Of a stretch of 64,000 nucleotides of DNA, positions 1 to 12,343 are shown in pieces (positions within the stretch are counted from its first letter, which is position 1; every line of letters begins with the position of its first letter). The DNA lies in assembly GCF_036226405.1 (NCBI RefSeq), contig NZ_CP108464.1:4836001-4900000 (forward strand), written 5' to 3'. Below the pieces are notes generated by a model. That model saw nothing but the letters and a program-made list of their open reading frames with translations, did no database searches and was not told the DNA's origin. The DNA comes from Streptomyces sp. NBC_01260 (GTDB lineage: Bacteria; Actinomycetota; Actinomycetes; Streptomycetales; Streptomycetaceae). Both the position numbers and the translations under genes were made by a program.

Positions 1-1
1 C

Positions 2-2670
2 GGTGAGCTGAGCGCTCTCCTGGCCGGCCGCGGTGATCAGCTGCCCGAGCCGCTGCCCTTCCGCAACTTCGTGGCGCAGGCCCGCCTCGGTGTGGCGCGC
101 GAGGAACACGAGCGCTACTTCGCAGAGCTGCTCGGCGACGTGGAGGAGACGACGGCGCCGTACGGGATGCTGGACGTTCGCGGCGACACGAGTGGTGCTC
201 AGCGGGCGCGACGGTACGTCGACGGTGAACTCGCGGCTCGGGTACGGGAGACGGCCCGTTCGCGCGGCGTGAGCGTGGCCACGGTGTTCCACCTTGCGTG
301 GGCGCGGGTACTTGCGGCGGTCAGCGGCCGGGACGACGTGGTCTTCGGAACGGTCCTCTTTGGACGGATGAACGCCGGAGCGGGTGCCGACCGGGTGCCG
401 GGACTGTTTCTCAACACGCTGCCGGTGCGGGTACACGTCGACTCGACCGGCGCAGACGAGGCGCTGTCGGGGGTCCGGGAGCAGTTGGCCGAGTTGCTGT
501 TGCACGAGCACGCGCCGCTGGCGCTGGCTCAGCAGGCCAGCGGGGTGCAGGGAGACAGCCCGCTGTTCACCTCGATCTTCAACTACCGACACAGCCAGAC
601 GGCTGGACAGGCAGCTGCCCAGAGAGCGGACACCGGGCTCGAGGGCATCAGGACCGTACTGACAAGGGAGGCGAGCAACTATCCCGTCAGCGTGTCGGTC
701 GACGACCACGGCACCGGATTCGGCCTGAGCGTCAACGCGATCGGTCTGGCCGAGTCGGAACAGATGTGCGGATTGCTGCACACGTGCATGGAGAACCTGG
801 TCACCGCCCTGGAGGACGCGCCGACGACTCGGATGTCGGCGGTGGAGATCCTCGAAACCGGTGAGCGGAACCAGCTCCTGGCGGAGTGGAACGACACGGC
901 GGTCGAGGTGGCGGATATGACGCTGCCGGAGCTGTTCGCCGCGCAGGTGGCGCGAACCCCTGACGCGGTGGCGGTGGTTTCGCAGGGCGTGGAGGTCTCG
1001 TACGCGGAGCTCGACGCGCGTGCGAACCGGCTGGCCCGGCACATGCTGGGACAGGGTGTGGCACCGGAGTCCTTGGTCGGGGTGTGCCTGGAGCGCGGCA
1101 TCGACATGGTGGTGGCCCTGCTGGGTGTCCTGAAGGCGGGAGGCGTGTGCCTTCCGCTCGACCCGGAGTATCCGGCGGATCGCAACGCGTACATGCTGGA
1201 CGACGCGGCACCGGACGCGGTGCTGGCATCGGTGGCCACGGCGTCGCTGCTGCCGCGCTCCGTGGCGCCGGTGGTCCTCGACTCGCCGGAAACGGTGCAG
1301 GCGCTTGCCGCCCTGTCGCCGGACACGGCCGCCCCGGGTGAATGGGCCGGCCCGCTGCCCGCGAACTCCGCGTATGTGATCTACACGTCGGGGTCGACCG
1401 GCCGTCCCAAGGGAGTGGCCGCGCGGCACGAAGGCCTCAGCAACCTGTACGCCTTCCACCGCACCCGAGTGATGCCGCAAGGGCCGGACCGCATGCGGAT
1501 GGCGTTGACGGCCTCGTTCTCCTTCGACACCTCGTGGGAGGGCCTGCTGTGGATGGTGGCGGGACACGAGCTGCATGTCATCAGCGACGAAGAGCGCCGT
1601 GACGCAACGGCTCTGGTCCGGCACATCGAGGCCCGAGAGATCAATGTCATCAACGTGACGCCCACGCACGCCGAGCAACTTGTCGCGGAAGGGCTCCTGG
1701 ACACACCTGAGTCGGTCCTCCAACTCGTGATGCTGGGGGGCGAGGCGCTCGGCGGGCCGCTGTGGGACCGGGTGCGGCAGGCCGGGGGCGTTCAGGTCCT
1801 CAACCTGTACGGCCCGACCGAATGCACTGTGGACACACTCTGGTTCGACGCGGAAGGAAGTGAACGGCCCTTGGTGGGCGGGCCGCTGGCCAACGCGCGG
1901 GTGTACGCGCTGGACGGGGAACTGCGGCCGGTGCCCGCCGGCACTACAGGCGAGTTGTACGTGGCGGGTGCGGGGCTGGCCCGCGGCTATATACGCCGGT
2001 CGGCTCTGACGGCTGAGCGTTTTGTGGCGTGCCCGTTCGAGCCCGGTACGCGGATGTACCGGACGGGTGACCTGGTGCGCTGGGACCGGGAAGGCCGTCT
2101 GGAGTACCTGGGGCGCGCGGACGACCAGGTCAAGATCCGTGGCTTCCGGATCGAGCCGGGCGAGATCCAGGCTGTGCTGGGCGACCATCCGCAGCTGAAC
2201 CAGGCCGCGGTCATCGCGCGTGACCACAGCACGGGGGACAAGCGGCTGGTTGCCTATGTCGTCCCGGCCGAGCCGGATGCCGCGCCAGCCGAACTGGCTT
2301 CGGAAGTAAGGCAGTTTGCCGCTGAGCGTCTGCCGCAGTACATGGTGCCCTCGGCCGTGGTCGTGCTTGATGAGCTGCCGCTTACGGTGAACGGGAAGCT
2401 CGACCGCAACGCCCTTCCCGCTCCGCAGTACGCCTCGGGCGCCGGGCGCGGACCTGCCACCGCACAGGAGGAGATCCTCTGTGGGGCGTTCGCCCAGGTG
2501 CTCGGCGTGGACAGCGTCGGGGTGGATGACGACTTCTTCGCGCTCGGCGGCCATTCGCTGCTGGCGATGCGGCTCGTGGGCCGGGTGCGCGCGGTGCTGG
2601 GCGTGGAGTTGCCGCTGAGGGCGTTGTTCGATACACCGACGCCGGCCGGAGTGGCCGCACGGCTGGACAC
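2..2670 (+). other. NRPS module 1 (partial dual C - A - PCP), substrate unassigned
   Basis: The first 870 bases are the 3' half of a dual-type C domain, recognised because they match the complete dual domains of the next protein (FGRMNAG, FNYRHS). The A domain spans about 917-2420, with the core FDTSWEG. Pocket residues by eye are D-T-W-N-M-G-L-V-D, which I cannot assign. The PCP spans about 2460-2670, with the phosphopantetheine serine at 2555-2557. A dual C here implies that the residue loaded by the missing upstream module is D. Confidence 0.8.
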
Positions 2671-5600
2671 GGTGGGAACGGCCCGCCCCGAACTGGTACC
2701 CATGGTGCGTCCGGAGCGGATCCCGCTGTCGTACGCGCAGCGCCGGCTGTGGTTCTTCGGCGAGCTGGAGGGGCCGAGTGCGACCTACAACATCCCACTG
2801 GTGCTGCGACTGTCCGGCCGACTGGACCGAACAGCACTTGAAAGCGCTCTGCGGGACGTGATCGGGCGCCACGAGGTGCTCAGGACCATATTCCCGGCGG
2901 TCGCCGGTGAGCCGTATCAGCGGATGCTTCCGGTCGAGGAATCCGGCTTCGAGCTGCAGGTCGTAGACGTGGCCCCGGAGGAATTGGCCGAAGCAGTGGC
3001 CGAAGGGGCGACTCGCTCGTTCGATCTGGGTGCTGAAATCCCCTTGAGGGCAGCCCTGTTCGCTGTGAGTCCTGACGACCACGCCCTCTTGGTGGTGGTC
3101 CATCACATCGCCGGGGACGGCTGGTCGAGCGGTCCGCTGGCACGAGACCTGTCGGCGGCGTACTCGGCCCGTTGCTTGGGCGCGGCTCCCGAGTGGACCC
3201 CGTTGCCGGTGCAGTACGCGGACTACGCGCTGTGGCAGCGAGAGCTGTTGGGCGCGGAGGACACCTCCGACGGGGTCATGTCGGAGCAGGTCGCGTACTG
3301 GCGGGAAGCGCTCGTAGGAGCCCCCGAAGAGCTGACGCTTCCCGCCGACCGGCCACGGCCGACGGTGTCGACCCATCGGGGACACCGCATCGCGCTGGAC
3401 GTACCGGCCGAGGTGCATGAGCGGCTCGTGGAGGTGGCGCGCGAGCGCGGAGTGACCGTGTTCATGCTGCTGCAGGCCGGACTGGCGGTGACGCTCAACC
3501 GGATCGGAGCAGGAACGGACATCCCGATCGGGTCCCCGATCGCGGGACGTACCGACAAGGCACTGGACGATCTGGTCGGCTTCTTCGTCAACAACCTCGT
3601 GCTGCGTATCGACGTGTCGGGGGATCCGACGTTCGCCGAGCTGCTGGAGCAGGTTCGGGAAGCGGGCTTGCTGGCGTTCGCGAACCAGGATGTGCCGTTC
3701 GAGCGCCTGGTGGAGGAGCTGGCCCCGGCCCGCTCGCTCGCCAGGCACCCGCTGTTCCAGGTCATGCTGACGGTGCAGAACACGGGTGCGGCGGAGGTGA
3801 GCCTGCCCGGTCTCGAGATTGCCGGGCTGCCTGCCGCGGGAGCGGCGGCGAAGTTCGACCTCGAAGTCTCTGTGGGGGAGAAGTTCGACTCACAGGGAGC
3901 ACCGGCAGGTCTGCGGGGATCGCTGATCGCGGCGGCGGACCTCTTCGAGGAGAGGTCCGCCCAGCGCATCGCCGGTCACTGGGCGAAGGTCCTGGAAGCC
4001 CTGGCCATCGATCCGCAGACGCGGATGTCGGCGGTGGAAATCCTCGACACCGGCGAGCGGAACCAGCTCCTGGCGGAGTGGAACGACACGGCGGCCGACG
4101 TGCCGGACGCGACGCTGTCCGAGCTGTTCGCGGCCCAGGTGGCCCAGAACCCCGAAGCGGTCGCCGTTGTCTTTGAGGGCGCAGAGGTCTCGTATGCGGA
4201 ACTCGACGCCCGCGCAAACCGGCTGGCCCACCACCTTGTGGACCGGGGAGCCGGCCCTGAGTCGATCGTCGCCGTATGCATGGAACGCGGTGTCGACCTG
4301 GTGGTCGCGCTGCTGGGCGTGCTGAAGGCGGGAAGCGCCTATCTTCCCGTGGATCCGGAGTACCCGGCGGATCGGATCGCCTTCACGTTGGCCGATGCCG
4401 GTGCGGTCTGCATGGTGACTACGGCGGCGTTCGACGAAGCGTTGCCCGAGCACGTGGCGCGGGTCGTGGTGGACGCCCCGGCGACCGCGGAGGACCTCGA
4501 CTCCAGGCCGGAAACTGCCCCCGAGGCATCGACGACATCAAGCAATCCGGCGTACGTGATCTACACATCGGGCTCGACAGGCCGTCCGAAGGGCGCGGTG
4601 GTCCCGCACGCGGGCATCGTCAATCGGCTCGCGTGGATGCAGTCCCGGTACAGCCTGACTCCGGGCGAACGTGTGCTGCAGAAGACACCGTTTGGTTTCG
4701 ACGTGTCGGTGTGGGAGTTTTTCTGGCCACTGCTGAGCGGCGCCGCCCTCGTCCTTGCCCGGCCGGGCGAGCACCGGGACCCCGTCTACATCGCGGAACT
4801 CGTACGCGAGCAGTGGGTGACGACTGCCCATTTCGTGCCCTCGATGCTGGACGCATTCCTGTCCGAACCCTCGGCGAGCGAGTGCGTGACCCTGCGGCGG
4901 GTGCTCTGCTCGGGCGAGGCGCTGCCCCTGCCGACTCAGACGCGCTTCTTCGACCTCTACGACGGAGTGGAACTCCACAACCTGTACGGCCCCACCGAGG
5001 CGGCGGTCGACGTGACGGCGTGGCACTGCCGGCCCGAGCAGACGGACGGATCCGTACCGATCGGCACGCCGATAGCCAACACCCAGGTGTACGTCCTTGA
5101 CGCTTCGCTGAATCCGGCCCCGGTCGGGGTGGGCGGCGAACTGTACCTGGCAGGGGTGCAGTTGGCGCGCGGATATGTCGGCGACAGCGCACGGACGGCA
5201 GAGCGGTTCGTGGCGTCCCCGTTCGTGCCCGGCGAGCGGATGTACCGCACGGGCGACATCGCGAGGTGGAACGCCGACGGTCACCTGGAGTACCTCGGGC
5301 GCGAGGACGAGCAGGTGAAGATCCGGGGATTCCGCGTGGAACTCGGCGAGATCCAGGCCGTGATCGCCATGCATCGGGCAGTCACGCAAGTCACCGTGTC
5401 CGTTCGCGAGGACATACGGGGGGACAAGCGTCTGGTCGCGTACGTCGTTCCGTCGGACGACGCTGAAACCGGTGCGCTGCCTGACGCCGTGCGTGCCCAC
5501 GCGGCCGGACTGCTGCCGCAGTACATGGTCCCGTCGGCCGTCGTCGTCCTGGACGAGCTGCCGCTGACGGTGAACGGAAAGCTGGATCGCAAGGCCCTTC

Positions 5601-8600
5601 CTGCCCCGGAGTTCGCCTCGGGCGCGGGGCGCGGACCAGCCACCGCACAGGAGGAGATTCTCTGCGGCGCCTTCGCGCAGGTACTGGGGCTTGCCTCGGT
5701 CAGCGTGGAGGACGACTTCTTCGCGCTCGGCGGCCATTCGCTTCTGGCGACCCGGCTGGCGAGCCGGATCCGCGCGTTGCTCGGCGTGGAGCTGCCGCTG
5801 CGGTCGCTGTTCGAGGCTCCCACGCCGGCGGGCGTCGCTGCCCGTCTCAGCGGAGAGCAGATGGCACGCCCCGTGCTGCTGCCGATGGCACGTCCGGAAC
5901 AGATCCCGCTGTCGTACGCGCAACGCCGACTGTGGATCATCGGTCAGCTGGAGGGGCCGAGCCCCACCTACAACATCTCCGTGGCGCTGCGCCTCACCGG
6001 TGAGCTCGACCGGAAGGCGCTCGAGGGCGCGTTGCGTGATGTCATCGGCAGGCATGAGGCGCTCCGCACGGTGTTCGGAGTGGCTGACGACGGTGAGCCC
6101 TACCAGCGGATTCTTCCGGTCGAGGAGACCGGGTTCGAGCTGGCCTTCACTGAGGCGGACTCGGACGCGCTGACGGACAAGCTGTCTAACGCCACGCGGT
6201 ACGCGTTCGATCTTAGTGCCGAGATCCCCTTGCGGGCATCGCTCTTCGCGGTGGCACCGACGGAGCACGTACTACTTCTGACCGTGCATCACATTGCCAC
6301 GGACGGCTGGTCGAACGGTCCGTTGGCGCGGGATCTGTCGGCTGCGTATGAGGCGCGGTGTGCGGGTGGTGCTCCGGAGTGGTCTGCGTTGCCGGTGCAG
6401 TACGCGGATTACGCGCTGTGGCAGAGGGAGCTGCTGGGTTCGGACGATGATCCGGAGAGTGTGCTGTCCCAGCAGGTGGCGTACTGGCGCGATGAACTCA
6501 CCGGTATCCCTGACGAGTTGATGCTGCCGCACGACCGCCCCCGTCCGGCTGTCCCATCGCACCAGGGCCACCGGGTGGCCCTTGACGTGTCCGCCGAACT
6601 GCACGGCGAGCTGCTGGCGTTGGCGCGCGAGCGCGGCGTGACTCTGTTCATGCTGATGCAGGCCGGTCTGGCCGTGACGCTGTCGCGGTTGGGCGCGGGT
6701 TCTGACGTGCCGATCGGTGCGGCGATCGCAGGTCGCACGGACGAGGCACTTGACGAGCTGGTCGGGTGTTTCCTTAACACTCTCGTGATACGGAGCGAAT
6801 TGTCCGGCAATCCGACGTTCGCTGAACTTCTGGAGCAGGTGCGAGAGACAGGGCTGCGAGCCTTCGCACATCAGGATGTGCCGTTCGAGCGGTTGGTGGA
6901 GGAGCTGGCTCCGGCTCGCTCTCTGTCCCGTCATCCGCTCTTCCAGGTCATCCTCACTTTCCAGGACACCGCCTCGATGGAAGGAGCCGACGCGAGTGCT
7001 GCCGCCGGGCTTTCCGGGCTTCAGGTGAGCGGCATGCCAGCGGGCAAGGCGGGGGCGAAGTTCGACTTGGCCTTGGCCGTAGGGGAGGTCTTCGACGAGC
7101 AGGCCGCTCCGGCGGGGCTGCGTGGTGCTTTGATCGCGGCGGCGGACCTCTTCGACGTCGAGACCGCTGAGCGGCTCATGGGTTATCTGGTTCGGGTGCT
7201 ATCGACGGTGGTCGAGGATTCGTCGATACCCGTGAGTGACGTTGATGTGCTCGGTGGGGGTGAGCGTCGTCGGGTTCTGACTGGGTGGAATGACACGGGT
7301 GTTGAGGCGTCGGGTGTGTTGGTTCCTGGGTTGTTTGAGGCTCAGGTGGCGCGGACGCCGGGCGCGGTGGCTGTGGTCTCGGATGGTGTGTCGGTTTCGT
7401 TTGCGGAGTTGGATGGTCGGGCGAATCGGCTGGCGCATTACCTGAGGTCCCAGGGGATCGGCGGCGAGTCGGTGGTCGGTCTGTGTCTGCCGCGTGGTGT
7501 CGAGACGATCGCCGGGATTTTGGCGGTGTGGAAGGCGGGCGCCGGGTATCTGCCGATCGATCCCGCGCAGCCGGCGGAGCGGATCGCGTTCATGATGCGG
7601 GACAGCCGTGCCGTACTGACCTTGACGACCGAGGAGATCCTGGACGATCTCCCGGCGGGTCGTCAGCGGCTGGTCGCGGTGGATGGTGCGCTGGTGGCGA
7701 TGCAGCTCGCCGCCGCCCCGGCAACGGTTCCTGAAGTGGCGCTCTCTGGCGGTCAGGTGGCGTATGTGATCTATACGTCGGGTTCGACCGGGCGCCCCAA
7801 GGGTGTTGCGGTGACGCACGGTGCGTTGGCGAACTACGTCAGCTCGGTTCCGGCTCGTGTCGGGTTGGGCGGGTCGGGGGGCCGGTATGCGGTGCTGCAG
7901 GCGCAGGCCACCGATCTGGGTAACACGGTGGTGTTCGCGAGCCTGACCACCGGTGGCGAGCTGCACATCCTCCAGGAAGAGGCGGTCACCGACCCGGTGG
8001 CAGTCGCCTCGTACCTGGAAGCACAGCGGATCGACTTCCTGAAGGCGGTGCCCTCGCATGTGGCCGCGCTGGGAGCGGCAGCCGCGCTGCCCGCCAAGGC
8101 GCTGGTGCTCGGTGGTGAGGCGGCCTCGCCGGAGCTGGTCGGTGAGCTGCTGGCGGCTGCGGGCGAGTGCGGCGTGTTCAACCATTACGGTCCGACGGAG
8201 GCGACGATCGGTGTCGCCACGACACGCCTGACTGCGGAGATGGTCGCGTCCGGGGTGATTCCTGTCGGGTCCCCGGTGGCCAACACCCAGCTGTACGTGC
8301 TCAACAGCGCTCTGCAGCCGGTGGCGCCGGGTGTCGTCGGTGAGCTGTACATTGCAGGCGGACAGCTGGCGCGCGGTTACGTGGGTCAGCCGGGTTTGAC
8401 GTCAGAGCGTTTCGTCGCCTGTCCGTTCGTCCCGGGTGTGCGCATGTACCGGACGGGGGACCGTGCCCGTTGGACGTCGGACGGGCAGGTGGTGTTCGCC
8501 GGGCGTGCGGATGACCAAGTGAAGGTCCGCGGCTTCCGCATCGAGCTGGGCGAGGTCGAGTCGGCCTTGTCGATGCACCCGCAGCTGGCGCAGGTGGCCG

Positions 8601-11600
8601 TAACCGCGCGCGAGGATGTCGCCGGCGATGTCCGCCTGGTCGCTTACGTCGTTGCGGACGACGAGGACACCGAGACCTCGGAACTCGCCACGTCGGTACG
8701 TGAGTTCGCAGCATCTCGCCTGCCGGAGCACATGGTTCCCTCGGCAGTCGTGGTTCTGGACGCTCTGCCGCTGACGGGCAACGGAAAGCTGGACCGCAAG
8801 GCCCTGCCCGCCCCCGACTACGAGGCCGCCATCTCCTCCACGGGCCGCGGTCCAGCCAACCTCCAGGAGGAAATCCTGTGCGGCGCGTTCGCCCAGGTAC
8901 TCGGCCTGGATCATGTCGGCGTCGACGACGACTTCTTCGAGCTGGGCGGACACTCACTCCTCGCGACCCGGCTGGTGAGCCGCGTGCGCGCGGTGCTCGG
9001 AGTGGAGATGGAGATTCGGACGCTCTTCGACGCGCCCACCCCGTCCGGAGTGGCTGCCGCGCTGGGCCGGGCAGATGTCGCCCGCGCGGCGCTGGTGGCC
9101 GGTGAACGTCCGGAGAGGATTCCGCTGTCGTACGCGCAGCGACGGCTCTGGTTCATCGGGCAGTTGGAGGGGCCGAGCACGACCTACAACATCCCGACGG
9201 TGCTTCGCCTGGATGGCGACCTGGACCGTGGCGCTCTTGAGGATGCCCTCAGGGACGTGATCGACCGGCACGAGGTGCTGCGCACCGTCTTCGGAGTGGC
9301 GGCCGATGGGGAGCCGTACCAGCGCATCCTCCCGGTCACGGAGTCAGGCTTCGAGCTGCCGGTGGTGGACGTGGCGGCTGGGGAAATCGCCGCTTCGGTA
9401 GCCGGGGCGACGGGATACGGATTCGATCTGGGCGCGGAGATTCCGTTGAAGGCCTCGCTGTTCGCGGTGGGCCCGGAGGAGCACGTGCTGGTGGTCGTGG
9501 TGCACCACATCGCGAGCGACGGCTGGTCCAACGGCCCGTTGGCGCGGGACCTTTCGGCAGCGTACGCGGCCCGACGCGCAGGTGAGGCTCCAGAGCGGAC
9601 ACCGCTCCCGGTGCAGTACGCGGACTACGCCCTGTGGCAGCGCGAGCTGCTGGGAGATGCCGACGATCCGGAGAGTGTGCTGGCCCAGCAAGTGGCGTAC
9701 TGGCGCGAGGAACTGGACGGTGTTCCGGAGGAGTTGGCGCTTCCCTTCGACCGCCCGAGGCCAGCGGACTCCTCCCGTCAGGGGCACACGGTAGGACTGA
9801 ACGTGTCGGCCGAGGTGCACGCTCGACTGCTGGAGCTGGCCCGCGAGCGCGGGGTGACTGCGTTCATGTTGATGCAGGCCAGCTTGGCGGTGACGCTGTC
9901 GCGGCTGGGTGGGGGCTATGACGTCTCGATCGGGGCTGCGATTGCGGGGCGTACGGACGAGGCACTGGACAATCTCGTCGGTTGCTTCCTGAACACCTTG
10001 GTGATCCGCAGCGACCTCTCCGGTGACCCGACCTTCACCGAAGTTCTGGAGCAGGTGCGGGAAGCGGGGCTGCGAGCCTTCGCCAACCAGGATGTGCCGT
10101 TCGAGCGGCTGGTGGAAGAGCTGGCACCGGCTCGCTCGTTGTCCCGGCATCCGCTGTTCCAGGTCATGCTCGCCTTCCAAGACACCACGTCGATGGCAGG
10201 TGATGACGCCGATGCGGGCCTGGGATTGACCGGGCTGCAAGTGAGGGGGTTGTCCGCCGGGAAGGTCGGGGCGAAGTTCGACCTCGCTGTCTCGATGGGC
10301 GAGAAGTTCGACGCTCAGGGTGTACCGGCCGGTCTTCGCGGTCGGCTGATCGTCGCGGCGGATCTGTTCGACGCGGAGACTGCCGAGCGGATCGCGGGCC
10401 GGCTCCTGCGAGTTGTCGAGACCGTCGCTGCCTCACCGGAGACGCGGATCTCGGCGGTGGACGTGCTGGATGACGCTGAGCGTCGTCGGGTTCTGACCGA
10501 CTGGAACGACACGGCTGTTGAGACTACGGGTGTGCTGGTTCCGGGGCTGATCACAGCGCAGGTGGCTCGCACCCCTGAGGCGGTGGCTCTGGTCGATCAA
10601 AGCCAGCAGGTGTCGTTCGCGGAGTTGGATGAGCGGGCGAACCGTCTGGCGCATTACCTGAGGTCGCAGGGGATTGGTGGCGAGTCGGTCGTCGGTCTGT
10701 GCCTGCCGCGTGGCGTGGAGACCATTGCCGGGATTTTGGCGGTGTGGAAGGCAGGGGCGGGGTATCTGCCGATTGATCCGGGGCAGCCGGCGGAGCGGAT
10801 CGCGTTCATGATGCGTGACAGCCGGGCCGTACTGACCCTGGCCACCGAGGAGATCCTGGACGATCTTCCTTCGGTCGATGGTGCTCTGGTGGCGGTGAAC
10901 GATGCGGCGGTGGCGATGCAGATCGCCGCCGCTCCAACGACCGCTCCGGAAGTTGTCCTGGCATCGGAGCAGTTGGCGTATGTGATCTATACGTCGGGTT
11001 CGACGGGCCGTCCTAAGGGCGTGGCGGTCACCCATGGCGCGCTGGCGAACTACGTCCACTCGGTTCCGGCCCGTGTCGGGTTCGCTGATTCTGCGGGCCG
11101 GTATGCGGTGCTCCAGGCGCAGGCCACGGACCTGGGCAACACGGTGGTGTTCGCGAGCCTGACGACCGGGGGTGAGCTGCACATCCTCCAGGAGGAGGCG
11201 GTCACCGATCCGGTTGCGGTCTCCTCGTATCTGGCGGAGCAGCGGATCGACTTCCTCAAGGCGGTGCCCTCGCATGTGGCTGCGCTGGGTGCGGAAGCGG
11301 CCTTGCCGGCGAAGGCGTTGGTCCTTGGCGGTGAGGCGGCCTCGCCGGAGCTGGTGGATGAGCTGCTGGCGGTGGCCGGCGACCGTGAGGTGTTTAACCA
11401 CTATGGGCCGACGGAGGCAACGATCGGTGTCGCGACGACGCGCCTGACTGCGGAGCTGGTGGCGTCCGGTGTGGTGCCGGTGGGTACTCCGGTGGCCAAC
11501 AGCCAGCTGTACGTCCTGGACGGCTCGCTGCAGCCGGCGGCGCCCGGTGTCGTGGGAGAGTTGTACATCGCGGGTGCACAGTTGGCGCGCGGCTATGTGG

Positions 11601-12343
11601 GCCAGGCCGGTCTGACCGCCGAGCGCTTCAACGCCTGCCCCTTCATTCCCGGCGTTCGCATGTACCGCACGGGGGACCTGGCCCGCTGGACAATGGACGG
11701 CCAGGTGGTGTTCGCCGGCCGAGCTGACGAGCAGGTGAAGGTCCGCGGCTTCCGTGTGGAGCCGGGCGAGGTGGAGTCGGCTCTGGCCGCGCACCCGCAG
11801 GTCACGCAGACAGCAGTAGTCGCCAGAGAGGACATCCCAGGGGACGTCCGTCTGATTGCGTACGCAGTCGCCTCAGGAGGCGGCATTGGATTCTCCGAGG
11901 AACTGCGGGAGTTCGTCGCCAAGAGGCTCCCTGAGCACATGGTTCCCTCGGCGATCGTCGTCCTGGACGCGTTGCCGTTGACCGGCAACGGGAAATTGGA
12001 CCGCAGGGCCCTGCCTGCCCCCGACTACGCGGCGGCAGCCTCACGGGCGAGCCGGAAGCCGTCCACCCCCCAGGAGGGGGTTCTCTGCTTGGCGTTCGCA
12101 ACGGTCCTCGGCCTGGACGCGGTCGGCGTCGAGGACAACTTCTTCAAGTTGGGCGGGCACTCGCTCCTGGCGACCAGGTTGGTCAGTGAGTTGAGGGCTG
12201 AGTCGGGTGTGGAGCTGCCTATCCGGGCGGTCTTCCAAACGCCGACACCGGCCGGACTCGCCGCCTGGCTCGCAGATCAAGGCAGTCATGAACAGAAAGC
12301 TAGGCCCGCGCTGCGGCCGATGCGTAAGCAGGAGGAGTTCTGA
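2..12343 (+). CDS. NRPS subunit, four A-PCP modules, 5' end outside window
   Basis: Cytosolic nonribosomal peptide synthetase that activates and condenses amino acids on carrier-protein thioesters. The frame is open from base 2, so the start lies upstream; the GTG at 71 is internal. Domain order seen: C-terminal half of a dual-type C, then A-PCP, C-A-PCP, C-A-PCP, C-A-PCP. Each A domain has [11 protein letters not shown] and NGKLDR; each PCP has GGHSL. The complete C domains carry HHxxxDG. Pocket residues read by eye give unknown, Ser, Asp, Asp for the four A domains. The protein ends about 30 residues after the last PCP, with no E or TE domain, and its stop overlaps the ATG of the next NRPS by one base. 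The chain is therefore passed to that protein in trans. An AGGAGG at 12330-12335, inside this gene, serves the downstream start. Confidence 0.97.
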   Translation, partial: GELSALLAGRGDQLPEPLPFRNFVAQARLGVAREEHERYFAELLGDVEETTAPYGMLDVRGDTSGAQRARRYVDGELAARVRETARSRGVSVATVFHLAWARVLAAVSGRDDVVFGTVLFGRMNAGAGADRVPGLFLNTLPVRVHVDSTGADEALSGVREQLAELLLHEHAPLALAQQASGVQGDSPLFTSIFNYRHSQTAGQAAAQRADTGLEGIRTVLTREASNYPVSVSVDDHGTGFGLSVNAIGLAESEQMCGLLHTCMENLVTALEDAPTTRMSAVEILETGERNQLLAEWNDTAVEVADMTLPELFAAQVARTPDAVAVVSQGVEVSYAELDARANRLARHMLGQGVAPESLVGVCLERGIDMVVALLGVLKAGGVCLPLDPEYPADRNAYMLDDAAPDAVLASVATASLLPRSVAPVVLDSPETVQALAALSPDTAAPGEWAGPLPANSAYVIYTSGSTGRPKGVAARHEGLSNLYAFHRTRVMPQGPDRMRMALTASFSFDTSWEGLLWMVAGHELHVISDEERRDATALVRHIEAREINVINVTPTHAEQLVAEGLLDTPESVLQLVMLGGEALGGPLWDRVRQAGGVQVLNLYGPTECTVDTLWFDAEGSERPLVGGPLANARVYALDGELRPVPAGTTGELYVAGAGLARGYIRRSALTAERFVACPFEPGTRMYRTGDLVRWDREGRLEYLGRADDQVKIRGFRIEPGEIQAVLGDHPQLNQAAVIARDHSTGDKRLVAYVVPAEPDAAPAELASEVRQFAAERLPQYMVPSAVVVLDELPLTVNGKLDRNALPAPQYASGAGRGPATAQEEILCGAFAQVLGVDSVGVDDDFFALGGHSLLAMRLVGRVRAVLGVELPLRALFDTPTPAGVAARLDTVGTARPELVPMVRPERIPLSYAQRRLWFFGELEGPSATYNIPLVLRLSGRLDRTALESALRDVIGRHEVLRTIFPAVAGEPYQRMLPVEESGFELQVVDVAPEELAEAVAEGATRSFDLGAEIPLRAALFAVSPDDHALLVVVHHIAGDGWSSGPLARDLSAAYSARCLGAAPEWTPLPVQYADYALWQRELLGAEDTSDGVMSEQVAYWREALVGAPEELTLPADRPRPTVSTHRGHRIALDVPAEVHERLVEVARERGVTVFMLLQAGLAVTLNRIGAGTDIPIGSPIAGRTDKALDDLVGFFVNNLVLRIDVSGDPTFAELLEQVREAGLLAFANQDVPFERLVEELAPARSLARHPLFQVMLTVQNTGAAEVSLPGLEIAGLPAAGAAAKFDLEVSVGEKFDSQGAPAGLRGSLIAAADLFEERSAQRIAGHWAKVLEALAIDPQTRMSAVEILDTGERNQLLAEWNDTAADVPDATLSELFAAQVAQNPEAVAVVFEGAEVSYAELDARANRLAHHLVDRGAGPESIVAVCMERGVDLVVALLGVLKAGSAYLPVDPEYPADRIAFTLADAGAVCMVTTAAFDEALPEHVARVVVDAPATAEDLDSRPETAPEASTTSSNPAYVIYTSGSTGRPKGAVVPHAGIVNRLAWMQSRYSLTPGERVLQKTPFGFDVSVWEFFWPLLSGAALVLARPGEHRDPVYIAELVREQWVTTAHFVPSMLDAFLSEPSASECVTLRRVLCSGEALPLPTQTRFFDLYDGVELHNLYGPTEAAVDVTAWHCRPEQTDGSVPIGTPIANTQVYVLDASLNPAPVGVGGELYLAGVQLARGYVGDSARTAERFVASPFVPGERMYRTGDIARWNADGHLEYLGREDEQVKIRGFRVELGEIQAVIAMHRAVTQVTVSVREDIRGDKRLVAYVVPSDDAETGALPDAVRAHAAGLLPQYMVPSAVVVLDELPLTVNGKLDRKALPAPEFASGAGRGPATAQEEILCGAFAQVLGLASVSVEDDFFALGGHSLLATRLASRIRALLGVELPLRSLFEAPTPAGVAARLSGEQMARPVLLPMARPEQIPLSYAQRRLWIIGQLEGPSPTYNISVALRLTGELDRKALEGALRDVIGRHEALRTVFGVADDGEPYQRILPVEETGFELAFTEADSDALTDKLSNATRYAFDLSAEIPLRASLFAVAPTEHVLLLTVHHIATDGWSNGPLARDLSAAYEARCAGGAPEWSALPVQYADYALWQRELLGSDDDPESVLSQQVAYWRDELTGIPDELMLPHDRPRPAVPSHQGHRVALDVSAELHGELLALARERGVTLFMLMQAGLAVTLSRLGAGSDVPIGAAIAGRTDEALDELVGCFLNTLVIRSELSGNPTFAELLEQVRETGLRAFAHQDVPFERLVEELAPARSLSRHPLFQVILTFQDTASMEGADASAAAGLSGLQVSGMPAGKAGAKFDLALAVGEVFDEQAAPAGLRGALIAAADLFDVETAERLMGYLVRVLSTVVEDSSIPVSDVDVLGGGERRRVLTGWNDTGVEASGVLVPGLFEAQVARTPGAVAVVSDGVSVSFAELDGRANRLAHYLRSQGIGGESVVGLCLPRGVETIAGILAVWKAGAGYLPIDPAQPAERIAFMMRDSRAVLTLTTEEILDDLPAGRQRLVAVDGALVAMQLAAAPATVPEVALSGGQVAYVIYTSGSTGRPKGVAVTHGALANYVSSVPARVGLGGSGGRYAVLQAQATDLGNTVVFASLTTGGELHILQEEAVTDPVAVASYLEAQRIDFLKAVPSHVAALGAAAALPAKALVLGGEAASPELVGELLAAAGECGVFNHYGPTEATIGVATTRLTAEMVASGVIPVGSPVANTQLYVLNSALQPVAPGVVGELYIAGGQLARGYVGQPGLTSERFVACPFVPGVRMYRTGDRARWTSDGQVVFAGRADDQVKVRGFRIELGEVESALSMHPQLAQVAVTAREDVAGDVRLVAYVVADDEDTETSELATSVREFAASRLPEHMVPSAVVVLDALPLTGNGKLDRKALPAPDYEAAISSTGRGPANLQEEILCGAFAQVLGLDHVGVDDDFFELGGHSLLATRLVSRVRAVLGVEMEIRTLFDAPTPSGVAAALGRADVARAALVAGERPERIPLSYAQRRLWFIGQLEGPSTTYNIPTVLRLDGDLDRGALEDALRDVIDRHEVLRTVFGVAADGEPYQRILPVTESGFELPVVDVAAGEIAASVAGATGYGFDLGAEIPLKASLFAVGPEEHVLVVVVHHIASDGWSNGPLARDLSAAYAARRAGEAPERTPLPVQYADYALWQRELLGDADDPESVLAQQVAYWREELDGVPEELALPFDRPRPADSSRQGHTVGLNVSAEVHARLLELARERGVTAFMLMQASLAVTLSRLGGGYDVSIGAAIAGRTDEALDNLVGCFLNTLVIRSDLSGDPTFTEVLEQVREAGLRAFANQDVPFERLVEELAPARSLSRHPLFQVMLAFQDTTSMAGDDADAGLGLTGLQVRGLSAGKVGAKFDLAVSMGEKFDAQGVPAGLRGRLIVAADLFDAETAERIAGRLLRVVETVAASPETRISAVDVLDDAERRRVLTDWNDTAVETTGVLVPGLITAQVARTPEAVALVDQSQQVSFAELDERANRLAHYLRSQGIGGESVVGLCLPRGVETIAGILAVWKAGAGYLPIDPGQPAERIAFMMRDSRAVLTLATEEILDDLPSVDGALVAVNDAAVAMQIAAAPTTAPEVVLASEQLAYVIYTSGSTGRPKGVAVTHGALANYVHSVPARVGFADSAGRYAVLQAQATDLGNTVVFASLTTGGELHILQEEAVTDPVAVSSYLAEQRIDFLKAVPSHVAALGAEAALPAKALVLGGEAASPELVDELLAVAGDREVFNHYGPTEATIGVATTRLTAELVASGVVPVGTPVANSQLYVLDGSLQPAAPGVVGELYIAGAQLARGYVGQAGLTAERFNACPFIPGVRMYRTGDLARWTMDGQVVFAGRADEQVKVRGFRVEPGEVESALAAHPQVTQTAVVAREDIPGDVRLIAYAVASGGGIGFSEELREFVAKRLPEHMVPSAIVVLDALPLTGNGKLDRRALPAPDYAAAASRASRKPSTPQEGVLCLAFATVLGLDAVGVEDNFFKLGGHSLLATRLVSELRAESGVELPIRAVFQTPTPAGLAAWLADQGSHEQKARPALRPMRKQEEF
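2700..5850 (+). other. NRPS module 2 (C-A-PCP), predicted Ser
   Basis: The C domain starts near [11 protein letters not shown], with HHIAGDG from 3101. The A domain has FDVSVWEFF and pocket D-V-W-H-L-S-L-V-D, the classic serine code (EntF reads the same except for one hydrophobic position). The PCP serine is at 5738-5740. The C domain is LCL-type by its HHxxxDG and its lack of the dual N-terminal motif. Confidence 0.88.
5880..9060 (+). other. NRPS module 3 (C-A-PCP), predicted Asp
   Basis: The C domain has HHIATDG at 6287. The A core has TDLGNT, and the pocket reads D-L-T-K-V-G-H-I-G, the standard Asp code. The A domain is nearly identical to that of module 9 and very close to module 4, pointing to duplication within the cluster. 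The PCP contains [10 protein letters not shown]. Confidence 0.88.
9100..12265 (+). other. NRPS module 4 (C-A-PCP), predicted Asp
   Basis: The C domain has HHIASDG near 9503. The A pocket again reads D-L-T-K-V-G-H-I-G (Asp). The PCP ([10 protein letters not shown] near 12154) is the last domain of this subunit and should dock with the N-terminal C domain of the next protein. I could not identify a recognisable docking helix in the short tail. Confidence 0.87.

Noticed and set aside
4538..6268. 576-codon minus-strand frame
   Set aside because: Shadow of the NRPS A and PCP domains, with the same biased composition. Similar shadows occur at 10433-11794, 15577-17694, 25840-28392 and 28660-30612.
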